Below are positions 17,807 through 25,920 of a DNA stretch of 42,145 nucleotides, in pieces. The notes beneath the pieces were generated by a model, which was given only the letters and a program-made list of their open reading frames with translations, was not told where the DNA came from and made no database searches. The stretch covers positions 1-42,145 of the forward strand of contig JBHGBB010000005.1 in the NCBI GenBank assembly GCA_041946755.1. The letters are read 5' to 3'. How positions within the stretch are numbered: position 1 is the first letter of the stretch; each line of letters begins with the position of its first letter. This DNA is from JBHGBB01 sp041946755. Lineage in GTDB: Bacteria; UBP4; UBA4092; JAOAEQ01. Made by a program: the position numbers and the translations under genes.

Positions 17807-19183
17807 ATGCCATTCAAAAAGAAATATTATAAATGGATTATCGCAGGGATTATCATCATCGTCATAGGTTATGGTGGATATCAATTTTTCCGCGGAGAGA
17901 AAACCGTTAAAACATTTCGTACGGCTAAAGTAGAACGGGGATATGTATCAGAATTAATCACTGCGACTGGTAAGGTCCAGGCAACGACTGAAGTCGATGT
18001 TGGCAGCCAGGTTTCAGGTACTATTCAGGCAATTTATATCGATTATAATTCCCGGGTTAAAAAAGGCCAGTTGATTGCGCAGATTGATCCCCGAACCTTA
18101 CAAGCGCAAGTCACCCAGAATAAAGCGAACCTTGAATCCGCAGAAGCCGGAGTTAAAAATGCTCATGCGGCATTTGAAAATGCGAAAGCTAATGTCCAAA
18201 ATCTGAAAGCCGCGTTAGTCAGTGCAAAAGCTAACGCTGAAAAAGCGAAATCCACAATGGAGTACAATAACCGGAATTATGAACGGTATAAACAATTACG
18301 CACCGAGGATTTGGTTTCGCAAAATGATTTGGAGAATGCACAAACCAGCTATGAAACGGCAAAAGCTAGTTACGATGCTGCGGTCGCCCAAATCGATTCA
18401 AATCAGGCACAATTCGTAGCCGCACAAGCTTCTGCGAAAGCTGCCGAAACCAACATCGATTCCGCGAAAGCTGATGTTAGTAAAGCGAAAGCGGCTTTAG
18501 AACAATCGGAACTGAACTTGAGTTATACCCGGATTATTGCCCCGGTTAATGGTACGGTCATTTCCAAAGATGTCGAAGTCGGCCAGACCGTAGCAGCAAG
18601 TTTATCCGCCCCGACCTTATTTTCCATTGCTGAAGATTTAGCGAAAATGCAGGTGGTGGCCAGTATCGATGAAGCTGATGTTGGTCGAGTTAAAGAAGGG
18701 CAGAAAGCATCGTTTACCGTCGATGCATATCCGGATAAAAAATTCGAAGGAAAAGTCAGTCAAATCCGGTCTAATCCCATCACCGAATCGAATGTTATTA
18801 CCTATCAAGGGATTATTGATGTATCTAATCCGAATTTAGAACTCAAACCCGGTATGACCGCCAGTATATCGTTCATCGTTTCCGAAGCGGATAATACTTT
18901 AAAAGTACCGACTGCAGCATTACAATTCAAACTCCCCAAATCCAGTATCTCCAATTCAGATACTGACACTACTTCCAAAGCTGGAAGAGTATATATTCTT
19001 GATGAAATGAATCAGCCAAAAGAGGTTGCTGTTAAACCGGGTATTTCTGATGGCATATATACCGCAGTAGAATCGAATCAACTAGCTGAAGGACAGCAAT
19101 TGATTGTTGGATATACAACGCAATCAACTGATAAAACCTCATCGTCACGGAGTCTCTTAGGAGGAGGAGGACCACCTCCATAG
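17807..19183 (+). CDS. macA: MacA-like periplasmic adaptor subunit (HlyD/RND family)
   Basis: 458-residue membrane-fusion protein linking an inner-membrane MacB-type transporter to a TolC channel. One N-terminal membrane anchor (residues about 9-28, YYKWIIAGIIIIVIGYGGY) is followed by a lipoyl half-motif (GKVQATTEVDVGSQVSGTI), a long Ala/Lys/Asn-rich coiled-coil hairpin (about 100-235), the second lipoyl half (RIIAPVNGTVISKDVEVGQTV) and a beta-barrel domain (VVASIDEADVGRVKEGQ). The C-terminus ends in an unusual GGGGPPP. GGGGA lies shortly upstream of the ATG. The MacA assignment rests on the neighbouring MacB-type ATPase and permease. It is the second gene of the operon. Confidence 0.9.
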   Translation: MPFKKKYYKWIIAGIIIIVIGYGGYQFFRGEKTVKTFRTAKVERGYVSELITATGKVQATTEVDVGSQVSGTIQAIYIDYNSRVKKGQLIAQIDPRTLQAQVTQNKANLESAEAGVKNAHAAFENAKANVQNLKAALVSAKANAEKAKSTMEYNNRNYERYKQLRTEDLVSQNDLENAQTSYETAKASYDAAVAQIDSNQAQFVAAQASAKAAETNIDSAKADVSKAKAALEQSELNLSYTRIIAPVNGTVISKDVEVGQTVAASLSAPTLFSIAEDLAKMQVVASIDEADVGRVKEGQKASFTVDAYPDKKFEGKVSQIRSNPITESNVITYQGIIDVSNPNLELKPGMTASISFIVSEADNTLKVPTAALQFKLPKSSISNSDTDTTSKAGRVYILDEMNQPKEVAVKPGISDGIYTAVESNQLAEGQQLIVGYTTQSTDKTSSSRSLLGGGGPPP

Positions 19184-19202
19184 TGGTGGAAAAACCGATA
19201 TT

Positions 19203-19952
19203 ATGCCACATCTATTAGAAGTCGAGCATTTAACTAAAATATATCATTTGGGTGATGTGCAAGTCAATGCACTTCGCGGTATTAATACCTATATCGATAC
19301 CAGTGAGTTTGTTGCTGTAATGGGACCTTCCGGTTCGGGTAAATCGACTTTTATGAGTATCTTGGGGTGCCTTGATCAACCGAGCCAGGGTATCTACCGA
19401 CTGGATGGAACCGATGTATCCCAACTATCTCGGAATAGTTTAGCAGAAATTAGAAATAAACAAATTGGATTTGTATTCCAGCAGTTTAATTTATTATCCC
19501 GAACTTCGGCGCTAGAGAACGTTCAACTTCCGTTGATGTATAATGAGACCAGTAATAAAGAACGACATGAAAGAGCCATGCATGCCTTAGAAATTGTTGG
19601 CCTCCATGACCGGGCCCATCATTATCCGAACCAATTATCCGGTGGACAACAGCAACGGGTAGCGATCGCCCGGGCTTTAGTGAATTCCCCTTCTATTCTA
19701 CTTGCAGATGAACCGACAGGGAACCTGGATTCCCGGACTAGTGTTGAAATCATGGGCATATTCCAAAAATTAAATGATCAGAATCATATCACTATCGTTA
19801 TTGTTACCCATGAACGGGATATTGCCCAATATACCAAACGGGTGATATATTTTAAAGATGGTAAAATTAAATATGACAAACCAGTAGATGACCATCTCGA
19901 TGCAGTTACTGTATTGAAAGAGATGCCGTTACCTACCGATGAAGAGATTTAA
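19203..19952 (+). CDS. MacB-type ABC transporter ATP-binding protein
   Basis: 249-residue ATPase of the MacB/LolD/FtsE class. Walker A is GPSGSGKS at 41-48, the Q-loop region is IGFVFQQFNLL (88-98), the ABC signature is LSGGQQQRVAIARAL (145-159), Walker B is ILLADEP (165-171), and the switch histidine is in IVTHE. In classical MacB the ATPase and permease are fused, while here they are separate genes, as in many non-proteobacterial systems. It starts 20 bp after macA and is followed 73 bp later by the permease. The spacer contains an inverted pair GAAATCCG (19964-19971) / CGGATTTC (20005-20012). Confidence 0.93.
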   Translation: MPHLLEVEHLTKIYHLGDVQVNALRGINTYIDTSEFVAVMGPSGSGKSTFMSILGCLDQPSQGIYRLDGTDVSQLSRNSLAEIRNKQIGFVFQQFNLLSRTSALENVQLPLMYNETSNKERHERAMHALEIVGLHDRAHHYPNQLSGGQQQRVAIARALVNSPSILLADEPTGNLDSRTSVEIMGIFQKLNDQNHITIVIVTHERDIAQYTKRVIYFKDGKIKYDKPVDDHLDAVTVLKEMPLPTDEEI

Positions 19953-20025
19953 CGATAAAAAGCGAAATCCGTACGTGTATACTTTAAAAATGAGTATTCG
20001 GGTTCGGATTTCCTCATAAGATCTT

Positions 20026-21246
20026 ATGAAAATAGGAATGACGTTAAAAATCGCATATCATGCGCTGGGCCGAAATCGTACTCGAACGGCGTTAACCATG
20101 CTCGGTATCATTATCGGAGTCGCTTCTGTCATAATTATGGTAGGAGTTGGTCAAGGAGCGAAAAAATCGATTGAAAGTCAAATCGCCAGTATGGGAACTA
20201 ATATGATTGTCGTAATGCCCGGCAGTATGAAATCCGGCGGAATGCGAATGGGATTTGGTAGTGTGCAAACCTTGGTCCCGGCTGATGTTGATGCAATTCT
20301 CCGCGAATGCCCTTCGGTGTTATATGCTTCTCCGATGGCCAGTTCTGCAGCGCAAGTGGTTTATAAAAATCAAAACTGGAATACTTCCCTAAACGGCGTC
20401 TCGCCATTATTCTTATCCATTCGAGATTGGCAGCTGAGTTCTGGTACTGTGTTTACCGAAAATGATATTAAATCGGCCAGTAAAGTCTGCATACTTGGAT
20501 ATGATGTTGCATCAAGCCTATTTGGGACGAATGAATCCCCGATTGGAAAAAACATTCGCATTCAAAAGATACCGTTTCGGGTTATTGGTCTATTAGTCGC
20601 CCGCGGTAAATCGGGAATGGGACGTAGCCAAGACGATGTTATTCTCGTACCATATACCACCTTAATGAAACGAATTCTCAATCAATCTTATATTTCCCTT
20701 GCTTTCGTTTCCGCCGTTTCACAAGATCAAATGAAACAGGCACAGTCGGAGATAACCTCTTTATTGCGAAGACGGCACCGTATTAAAGCCGATGGTGAAG
20801 ATGATTTCTCCATGGGAAGCCAACAAGATATTACCCAGATGGCTACTTCTACTTCAACCGTTTTAACTATCCTTCTTGGAAGTGTGGCTTCGATCTCGCT
20901 GCTGGTCGGAGGCATTGGGATTATGAATATTATGCTCGTTTCAGTACGAGAACGGACCCGGGAAATCGGCATTCGTATGGCTGTAGGAGCGAAAAATCGA
21001 GATATCATGCTCCAGTTTTTAATTGAATCGATTGTATTAAGTGCTATTGGTGGATTTATTGGCATTATTCTTGGAATAAGCGGGGCTAGTCTTATCTCAC
21101 GATTTGCGCAATTAACAACGGTTATTTCTCCGATATCAATTGTAGTCGCCATCGGATTTTCTGCTGGAATAGGTATCTTTTTCGGATTCTATCCGGCGCG
21201 AACCGCGGCCAAACTTAATCCGATAGATGCTCTCCGTTACGAGTAG
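20026..21246 (+). CDS. MacB-type ABC transporter permease
   Basis: 406-residue FtsX/MacB-family permease. It has the expected topology: a first membrane segment (about 22-42, with TRTALTMLGIIIGVASVIIMVGVGQGAKKSI), a large periplasmic MacB_PCD domain (about 45-245) and three C-terminal segments (around 275-300, 330-355 and 370-390). The conserved GIMNIMLVSVRERTREIGIRMAVGAKNRDI coupling region and a terminal FGFYPARTAAKLNPIDALRYE are present. Together with the preceding ATPase, MacA-like adaptor and TolC-like channel it forms a complete tripartite efflux or mechanotransmission system. The substrate is not predictable. Shine-Dalgarno before ATG 20026 is weak. Confidence 0.93.
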   Translation: MKIGMTLKIAYHALGRNRTRTALTMLGIIIGVASVIIMVGVGQGAKKSIESQIASMGTNMIVVMPGSMKSGGMRMGFGSVQTLVPADVDAILRECPSVLYASPMASSAAQVVYKNQNWNTSLNGVSPLFLSIRDWQLSSGTVFTENDIKSASKVCILGYDVASSLFGTNESPIGKNIRIQKIPFRVIGLLVARGKSGMGRSQDDVILVPYTTLMKRILNQSYISLAFVSAVSQDQMKQAQSEITSLLRRRHRIKADGEDDFSMGSQQDITQMATSTSTVLTILLGSVASISLLVGGIGIMNIMLVSVRERTREIGIRMAVGAKNRDIMLQFLIESIVLSAIGGFIGIILGISGASLISRFAQLTTVISPISIVVAIGFSAGIGIFFGFYPARTAAKLNPIDALRYE

Positions 21247-21344
21247 CACTATTCAGGTCTATCTTTCCCCTGTCTATTTCGTCTAAGATAGTCAACCACC
21301 CTTGGTTTATCTTTGAGGCAAGTACCGTTTTGGAGTAGAGAGAT

Positions 21345-21371
21345 GACGAGGGATATCGGATATCCCTCGTC
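21345..21371. repeat. 27-bp palindrome with single-base centre
   Basis: The arms GACGAGGGATATC (21345-21357) and GATATCCCTCGTC (21359-21371) match perfectly around one central G (21358). It lies about 100 bp after the permease stop and could end that transcript, but no T-tract follows it. The architecture (perfect arms, a one-base centre) is the same as two palindromes at 33.6-33.7 kb. Confidence 0.75.
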
Positions 21372-21486
21372 AAAACACATAATAAAAGCCACAGTAAAAT
21401 CAAATTGGCAGGTTGCCAAACTGATTTTTATCCTAGAACATGTCTACTGGTTTTATGTGAATAGACACCTCGGCATAGAGATACAT

Positions 21487-21516
21487 TTGACAAGTTGATT
21501 TAATCGGTGCTATACT
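21487..21516 (+). promoter_or_regulatory. Sigma-70 type promoter of the leucine unit
   Basis: TTGACA (21487-21492) and TATACT (21511-21516) are 18 bp apart, placing transcription start near 21523, right at the beginning of the T-box leader. Confidence 0.8.
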
Positions 21517-21529
21517 AGTTGATAACCTA

Positions 21530-21811
21530 AAAAAGCTGAGAAGAGGAGTAGTAGTTTAGCGAACTGCGTTCAGCGAGCCGGATGAAAGGGTGCGAATCCG
21601 GTACCAGACCTAAACGAACTCGCCTTGGAGCTGTATGCGCGAACCAAAAAGTAGTGCATACCGGAAGCAACCGTTATCTTGCATTAAAGAAGCCTCTTAT
21701 TCAAAAATTTGAGTAAGAGGAAAGCAGGGTGGTACCACGGGGTACACTGAAATTTAAATCGCCTACTTCGTCCCTGGCTGAGTCAATGAACTCAACCAGG
21801 GTTTTTTTTTT
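21530..21811 (+). promoter_or_regulatory. Leucine T-box riboswitch leader
   Basis: The leader has the T-box layout. Stem I has the GCGAGCC...GGTACC apical region, and the specifier region reads GAA CTC GCCTTGGAGC, with specifier codon CUC (Leu) at 21619-21621. The spacing from the specifier to the GAGC of stem I equals that of well-studied T-boxes. The T-box core AGGGTGGTACCACG is at 21726-21739, and its variable base U would pair with the A discriminator of tRNA-Leu. The intrinsic terminator follows. Binding of uncharged tRNA-Leu should favour the antiterminator and switch on leuA, leuC and leuD. Specifier, discriminator match and downstream genes all agree on leucine. Confidence 0.95.
21772..21811 (+). 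terminator. T-box regulated intrinsic terminator
   Basis: The stem CCCTGG (21772-21777) / CCAGGG (21796-21801) is extended by TGAGT (21779-21783) / ACTCA (21790-21794) and followed by ten T residues. It is the alternative structure to the T-box antiterminator. Confidence 0.93.
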
Positions 21812-21872
21812 GCTACGAAGGTCCCGAATATAAACGAATAGATCGAATAACTCTAAAAAAGGAGTAGTTCCT

Positions 21873-21992
21873 ATGAACAATATAATGGCCGTTAGTTATA
21901 TCAGCTCGCTCATTTTAGCTGGATTAGTAGGGCTATTCCTTCTAGGTCGGTTACCCCGACCTAACCCTATCTATTTGACAAAACAAAAGTAA
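21873..21992 (+). CDS. 39-residue hydrophobic small ORF under the leucine T-box
   Basis: ATG 21873 follows AAAAAAGGAG (21857-21866) at good spacing and encodes 39 residues ending TKQK before TAA 21990-21992. Residues 4-23 are hydrophobic (MAVSYISSLILAGLVGLFLL), followed by GRLPRPNPIYLTKQK. This would be a single-pass small membrane protein with a basic cytoplasmic tail. Eight residues are leucine, spread over six different leucine codons, unlike a classic attenuator with repeated rare codons. A perfect 8-bp hairpin (21943-21963) lies inside the frame. It is located between the T-box terminator and leuA (57 bp away), so it would be made only when leucyl-tRNA is low. I do not recognise a family. 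A leader-peptide role or a regulator of a leucine transporter or enzyme are open options. Confidence 0.6.
   Translation: MNNIMAVSYISSLILAGLVGLFLLGRLPRPNPIYLTKQK
21943..21963 (+). repeat. Hairpin inside the small ORF upstream of leuA
   Basis: TAGGTCGG (21943-21950) and CCGACCTA (21956-21963) pair perfectly around a TTACC loop. No T-tract follows, so it is not a normal terminator. Its location inside the 39-codon frame could link translation of that frame to leuA expression, which is inference. Confidence 0.55.
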
Positions 21993-22049
21993 TATATACA
22001 AAATTTAAAAAGATCAACAAAACCTTAAACAAGAAATGAGGGTAAATAT

Positions 22050-23606
22050 ATGGCAGACGCAAATCGAATTATTATATTCGATACGACGTTACGCGACGGC
22101 GAACAATCGCCTGGCGCAAGTTTGAATACCAAAGAAAAGATACAAATTGCAAAACAGTTAGCTCGATTAGGAGTAGATGTTATCGAAGCCGGATTCCCGA
22201 TATCGAGTCCGGGAGACTTTGAAGCGGTAAACTTGATTGCCAAAACCGTTCAAGGCCCGACGATTGCCGGATTAGCGAGAGCGAATGCCGCCGATATCGA
22301 CCGCTGTTGGGAAGCGGTCAAACCGGCAAAAAGTCACCGCATCCATACGTTTATCGCGACCAGCGATATTCATATCGAAAAGAAGTTGCGGAAAAGCCGG
22401 GAAGAAGTTATTGATATCGCGGTGAAAGCGGTTAAACGCGCGAAAGGGTATACCGATAATGTCGAGTTCTCCTGCGAAGATGCCGGTAGAACGGATAAAG
22501 ACTATATGTGCGCTGTGGTCGAAGCGGTAATCGACGCCGGGGCTACTACCGTGAATATTCCGGATACAGTTGGATATAGTAATCCATTCGAATTCGGGGC
22601 GATAATCAAGTATTTGATGGATAAGGTACCGAATATCAAGAAAACCATTATCAGTGTCCATTGCCATAACGATTTAGGGTTATCAGTCGCGAATTCGTTA
22701 GCCGCAGTCTTAAATGGCGCCCGTCAGGTAGAATGTACCATTAACGGCATCGGAGAACGAGCGGGAAATGCATCGTTAGAAGAAATCGTGATGAATCTGA
22801 CTACCCGGAAAGACTTCTTTAACGTAACCACCGGAATTAAAACGGAACAGATTTATCGCACCAGTAAATTAGTCAGTACCTTAACCGGAATTTTCGTGCA
22901 ACCGAATAAAGCGGTGGTCGGCGGAAATGCGTTCGCGCATGAAGCTGGAATTCATCAAGATGGAGTGCTGAAAGAACGCACCACCTATGAGATTATGACT
23001 CCGCAATCGGTCGGATGGACCGGTACCTCGATGGTCATGGGCAAACATTCTGGCCGCCATGCGTTTAAATCCCGGTTAGCGGAATTAGGATATCCGGATT
23101 TGACTGATGAACAGGTACAAAAGGCTTTCGAACGGTTCAAGGTATTAGCCGATAAGAAGAAAACCATCTTTGACGAAGATTTAGCCGCAATTGTAGAAGA
23201 TGAAATGGCGATGATCCCGGAAGCGTTCGTATTCGATTCCATGGAAGTGGTTAGCGGGACTAAAGCTACTCCGAACGCAACGATCCGGCTTCTAAAATCG
23301 GGTAAACCGACCACGGTTAAAGCTAAAGGTGATGGACCGGTAGATGCGGCTTATGCGGCGATTAGTAAAATCACCAAAATGAAACCGGAACTTCTGCATT
23401 ATGGGATTAAATCGATTACCGGCGGTACCGATGCACTCGGTGAAGTAGGAGTTACGCTTAAGGATAAAGGGATGACCGTTAGCGGTCGCGGGTCGCATGA
23501 AGATATTATCGTCGCCTCCGCAAAAGCGTATCTGAATGCAGTCAATAAACTGATTTATTTCAAAAAGAAACAAGGGAAATCTAAAAAAATCAAACGCGAA
23601 CTCTAA
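22050..23606 (+). CDS. leuA: 2-isopropylmalate synthase
   Basis: 518-residue LeuA that condenses acetyl-CoA with 2-oxoisovalerate, the first committed step of leucine synthesis. The N-terminal TIM-barrel catalytic domain has DTTLRDGEQSPGASL (10-24), the metal-binding HCHNDLG and GIGERAGNASLEE. The C-terminal LeuA dimer/allosteric domain (about 395-505) ends with DALGEVGVTLKDKG and GRGSHEDIIVASAKAYLNA, which mark a leucine feedback-regulated enzyme. This C-terminus separates it from homocitrate and citramalate synthases, although citramalate synthases share the domain. A GAGGG site (22038-22042) precedes ATG 22050. Expression should be controlled by the leucine T-box. leuC and leuD follow; leuB is not in the window. 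Confidence 0.93.
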   Translation: MADANRIIIFDTTLRDGEQSPGASLNTKEKIQIAKQLARLGVDVIEAGFPISSPGDFEAVNLIAKTVQGPTIAGLARANAADIDRCWEAVKPAKSHRIHTFIATSDIHIEKKLRKSREEVIDIAVKAVKRAKGYTDNVEFSCEDAGRTDKDYMCAVVEAVIDAGATTVNIPDTVGYSNPFEFGAIIKYLMDKVPNIKKTIISVHCHNDLGLSVANSLAAVLNGARQVECTINGIGERAGNASLEEIVMNLTTRKDFFNVTTGIKTEQIYRTSKLVSTLTGIFVQPNKAVVGGNAFAHEAGIHQDGVLKERTTYEIMTPQSVGWTGTSMVMGKHSGRHAFKSRLAELGYPDLTDEQVQKAFERFKVLADKKKTIFDEDLAAIVEDEMAMIPEAFVFDSMEVVSGTKATPNATIRLLKSGKPTTVKAKGDGPVDAAYAAISKITKMKPELLHYGIKSITGGTDALGEVGVTLKDKGMTVSGRGSHEDIIVASAKAYLNAVNKLIYFKKKQGKSKKIKREL

Positions 23607-23618
23607 GAGAAACAAATC

Positions 23619-23646
23619 CGAATATCGAATATCGAATATCGAAACG
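23619..23646. repeat. Heptanucleotide tandem repeat (CGAATAT x3 + CGAAACG)
   Basis: Three exact CGAATAT copies and one variant directly follow the leuA stop codon. It is a member of the dispersed 7-bp repeat family. Confidence 0.75.
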
Positions 23647-23647
23647 G

Positions 23648-23722
23648 GATTGCTTCGCTATCGCTCGCAATGACATGCTGTTCTCATGCTGTCATTGCGA
23701 GGAGCAAAGTGACAAAGCAATC
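23648..23722. repeat. Dispersed inverted repeat of the GCTTCG...CGCAATGACA type
   Basis: The left arm 23648-23675 (starting GATTGCTTCGC, ending CGCAATGACA) and the right arm 23690-23722 (starting TGTCATTGCGAGGAGC, ending AAAGCAATC) form an imperfect hairpin with a ~14-nt loop. Palindromes of this wording (ATTGCTTCG...TGCGAGGAGC) recur in many unrelated bacterial genomes, for example Rickettsia, as small non-coding mobile repeats. This is recalled from general knowledge, not searched. Confidence 0.75.
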
Positions 23723-23737
23723 TAATTTATCTTGTTT

Positions 23738-23765
23738 CGGATTTCGGATTTCGAAATTCGGATTT
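23738..23765. repeat. Heptanucleotide tandem repeat, four degenerate copies
   Basis: CGGATTT, CGGATTT, CGAAATT and CGGATTT lie between the dispersed hairpin and leuC. The whole leuA-leuC spacer is thus built from three repeat elements. Confidence 0.75.
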
Positions 23766-23777
23766 GCATTTAACTAT

Positions 23778-25040
23778 ATGGGAATGACAATAACCGAAAA
23801 AATCTTAACCGCGCATTGCGGTAAAAAAAGTGTAGTACCCGGAGAATTGATTGAAGCGAAGTTAGACTTCATCCTCGGGAACGATATTACTGCACCGATT
23901 GCGATCAAAGAATTCCGTAAAGTCGGTGCAAAAAAAGTATTCGACCGAAATCGAGTCGCTTTGGTTCCCGACCATTTCACCCCGAATAAGGATATCAAGT
24001 CGGCGGAACAATGCAAATTATTACGCGATTTCGCTAAAGAACAAAAACTGACCAACTATTTCGAGGTCGGTAAAGTAGGAATCGAACATGCGCTATTACC
24101 CGAATTCGGATTGGTATTACCGGGAGATGCGATTATCGGTGCGGATTCGCATACCTGTACCTATGGCGCAGTCGGTGCGTTTTCGACCGGAGTCGGAAGT
24201 ACCGATTTAGCGGCTGCTATGGTTACCGGAAAAGCGTGGTTTAAAATACCGGAATCGATTAAATTCATATTCTATGGTAAACGACAGCCCTGGGTCGATG
24301 GAAAAGACTTAATACTGCATACTATCGGGGATATCGGGGTCGATGGCGCGTTATATAAATCCATGGAGTTTACCGGCGAAACCATCGAACGGTTATCCAT
24401 GGACAGCCGGTTTACCATGTGTAATATGGCGATTGAAGCTGGCGGTAAAAATGGGATTATCGCTCCAGATAAGATAACCATGGACTATATTAAGAATCGG
24501 GCGCAACGGAAATATAAAATATTTGCGAGTGACCCGGATGCGAAGTATATTGAAGTTAAAGAATATGATGTATCGAAAATCGAGCCGCAGATATCGTTTC
24601 CGCATCTGCCGTCGAATACCAAACCGATTAGTAAAGTAGGAAAAGTGATGATCGACCAGTCGGTAATCGGTTCGTGTACTAACGGCCGTATCGAAGATTT
24701 ACGGATTGCCGCCAAGATTATGAAAGGGAAAAAGGTACATCCGTATGTTCGCTGCATCGTATTCCCGGCAACCCAAGCGATTTATCTGCAGGCAATGAAA
24801 GAAGGATTAATCGAGATTTTCGTTAAATCCGGTGCCGCGGTAAGTACCCCAACTTGCGGGCCTTGTTTAGGCGGCCATATGGGTATCCTGGCTGCGGGAG
24901 AACGAGCGATAGCTACTACCAACCGGAATTTCATCGGTAGAATGGGCGATACGAAAAGCGAAGTATATTTATCGAATCCGGCAATAGCAGCTGCGAGTGC
25001 GATTTTAGGCAGAATCGGCAGCCCGAAGGAGGTTAAATAG
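23778..25040 (+). CDS. leuC: 3-isopropylmalate dehydratase large subunit
   Basis: 420-residue large subunit of the [4Fe-4S] aconitase-type isomerase that converts 2- to 3-isopropylmalate. The three cluster cysteines lie in the ADSHTCTYGA, GSCTNGRIEDLR and CGPCLGGH regions. The shorter ~420-residue form and the MGMTITEKIL start are typical of the archaeal/deep-bacterial LeuC/HacA branch. The open frame continues upstream to 23670, but that extension only translates the hairpin and 7-mer repeats, so ATG 23778 (or 23784) is taken as start. No clear Shine-Dalgarno is seen. leuD starts one base after its stop. Members of this branch can also act on homoaconitate; leuA next door supports leucine. 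Confidence 0.92.
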   Translation: MGMTITEKILTAHCGKKSVVPGELIEAKLDFILGNDITAPIAIKEFRKVGAKKVFDRNRVALVPDHFTPNKDIKSAEQCKLLRDFAKEQKLTNYFEVGKVGIEHALLPEFGLVLPGDAIIGADSHTCTYGAVGAFSTGVGSTDLAAAMVTGKAWFKIPESIKFIFYGKRQPWVDGKDLILHTIGDIGVDGALYKSMEFTGETIERLSMDSRFTMCNMAIEAGGKNGIIAPDKITMDYIKNRAQRKYKIFASDPDAKYIEVKEYDVSKIEPQISFPHLPSNTKPISKVGKVMIDQSVIGSCTNGRIEDLRIAAKIMKGKKVHPYVRCIVFPATQAIYLQAMKEGLIEIFVKSGAAVSTPTCGPCLGGHMGILAAGERAIATTNRNFIGRMGDTKSEVYLSNPAIAAASAILGRIGSPKEVK

Positions 25041-25041
25041 C

Positions 25042-25542
25042 ATGAGTAACCAAATGCAATTTAAAGGAAAAGCTTGGAAATACGGCGATAACGTTAATAC
25101 TGATGAAATCATCCCGGCCCGGTATCTGAATACTTCAGACCCAAAGGAACTGGCCAAACATTGTATGGAAGATATCGATCCCGAGTTTATGAACAAGATT
25201 AAACCGGGAGATATCATTGTAGCCGAAAACAATTTCGGCTGTGGTAGTTCCCGAGAACATGCGCCGGTAGCTATAAAAGAAGCGGGGATATCCTGTGTAA
25301 TAGCCAATAGTTTCGCCCGGATATTTTATCGGAATTCAATCAACATTGGGTTACCGATTCTCGAATGCCCGGAAGCAGTAGCGGGAATCAAGAATGGCGA
25401 TGAACTGGCAGTAGAACTAAGTACAGGTAAAATTACGAACCTTAGTACGGCAAAAACATATCAAGCGGCTAGTTTCCCGCCGTTTATGCAGGCATTAATT
25501 AAAGCTGGTGGATTAATGCCTTATGTAAAGAAAAAAATATAA
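25042..25542 (+). CDS. leuD: 3-isopropylmalate dehydratase small subunit
   Basis: 166-residue LeuD, the swivelling domain that completes the LeuC active site. Motifs are DNVNTDEIIPARYLN (13-27) and the FGCGSSREHAPVAIK loop (about 69-83), and the length is right for the short LeuD type paired with ~420-residue LeuC. Its ribosome-binding site GAAGGAGG (25025-25032) lies inside the end of leuC, and the ATG is one base after the leuC stop, indicating translational coupling. A strong terminator follows, so this closes the leucine operon. Confidence 0.95.
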   Translation: MSNQMQFKGKAWKYGDNVNTDEIIPARYLNTSDPKELAKHCMEDIDPEFMNKIKPGDIIVAENNFGCGSSREHAPVAIKEAGISCVIANSFARIFYRNSINIGLPILECPEAVAGIKNGDELAVELSTGKITNLSTAKTYQAASFPPFMQALIKAGGLMPYVKKKI

Positions 25543-25569
25543 CGTAAGATTCGCTTTCTGGTTACACTA

Positions 25570-25609
25570 AAACCACGAGAATAGTATATTTTTCTCGTGG
25601 TTTTTTTTA
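25570..25609 (+). terminator. Intrinsic terminator after leuD
   Basis: AACCACGAGA (25571-25580) pairs with TCTCGTGGTT (25593-25602) around a 12-nt loop and is followed by a run of eight T residues. Confidence 0.9.
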
Positions 25610-25920
25610 TTTAAACACCAGAATTCGGATTCAAAATTGTAACCTTGATTACACCAATGTAACCATAAATTTACGATATGTCAAAAAATGTACTATTTAT
25701 AAATACTATAAAATATTGCTGCTATTATAGTTATAAAAATTCAATATAATTAATTGATTTAGGTATAAGATTTGCTAAATTACAAACAGGGCTGGTATAG
25801 GTAAAAATCGAAACTTAATGTCCAAGATGAATACTTATAATATTTAAAGAAATAATCGAATAAATTAATTGCATAAAAATACTAGATATTATATAATCTA
25901 TCATAACTTCTAAATTCATT
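25610..25920. other. AT-rich region before the pilin cluster
   Basis: About 310 bp, strongly AT-rich, with no credible ORF. It contains one good promoter candidate (25869-25897) just upstream of the first pilin-like gene. No sigma-54 (GG-N10-GC) element is convincing, although pilin genes are often driven by one. Confidence 0.5.
25869..25897 (+). promoter_or_regulatory. Promoter candidate for the pilin-like cluster
   Basis: TTGCAT (25869-25874) and TATAAT (25892-25897) are separated by 17 bp. The expected transcript start (about 25904) leaves only a ~17-nt leader, and no Shine-Dalgarno precedes the ATG at 25921. Confidence 0.55.

Noticed and set aside
23670..23777. N-terminal extension of leuC
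   Set aside because: It translates the dispersed hairpin and 7-bp repeats; MGMTITEKIL at 23778 is the standard LeuC start.
25610..25920. Sigma-54 promoter for the pilin cluster
   Set aside because: No GG-N10-GC pair at proper spacing was found; the TTGCAT-N17-TATAAT element fits better.
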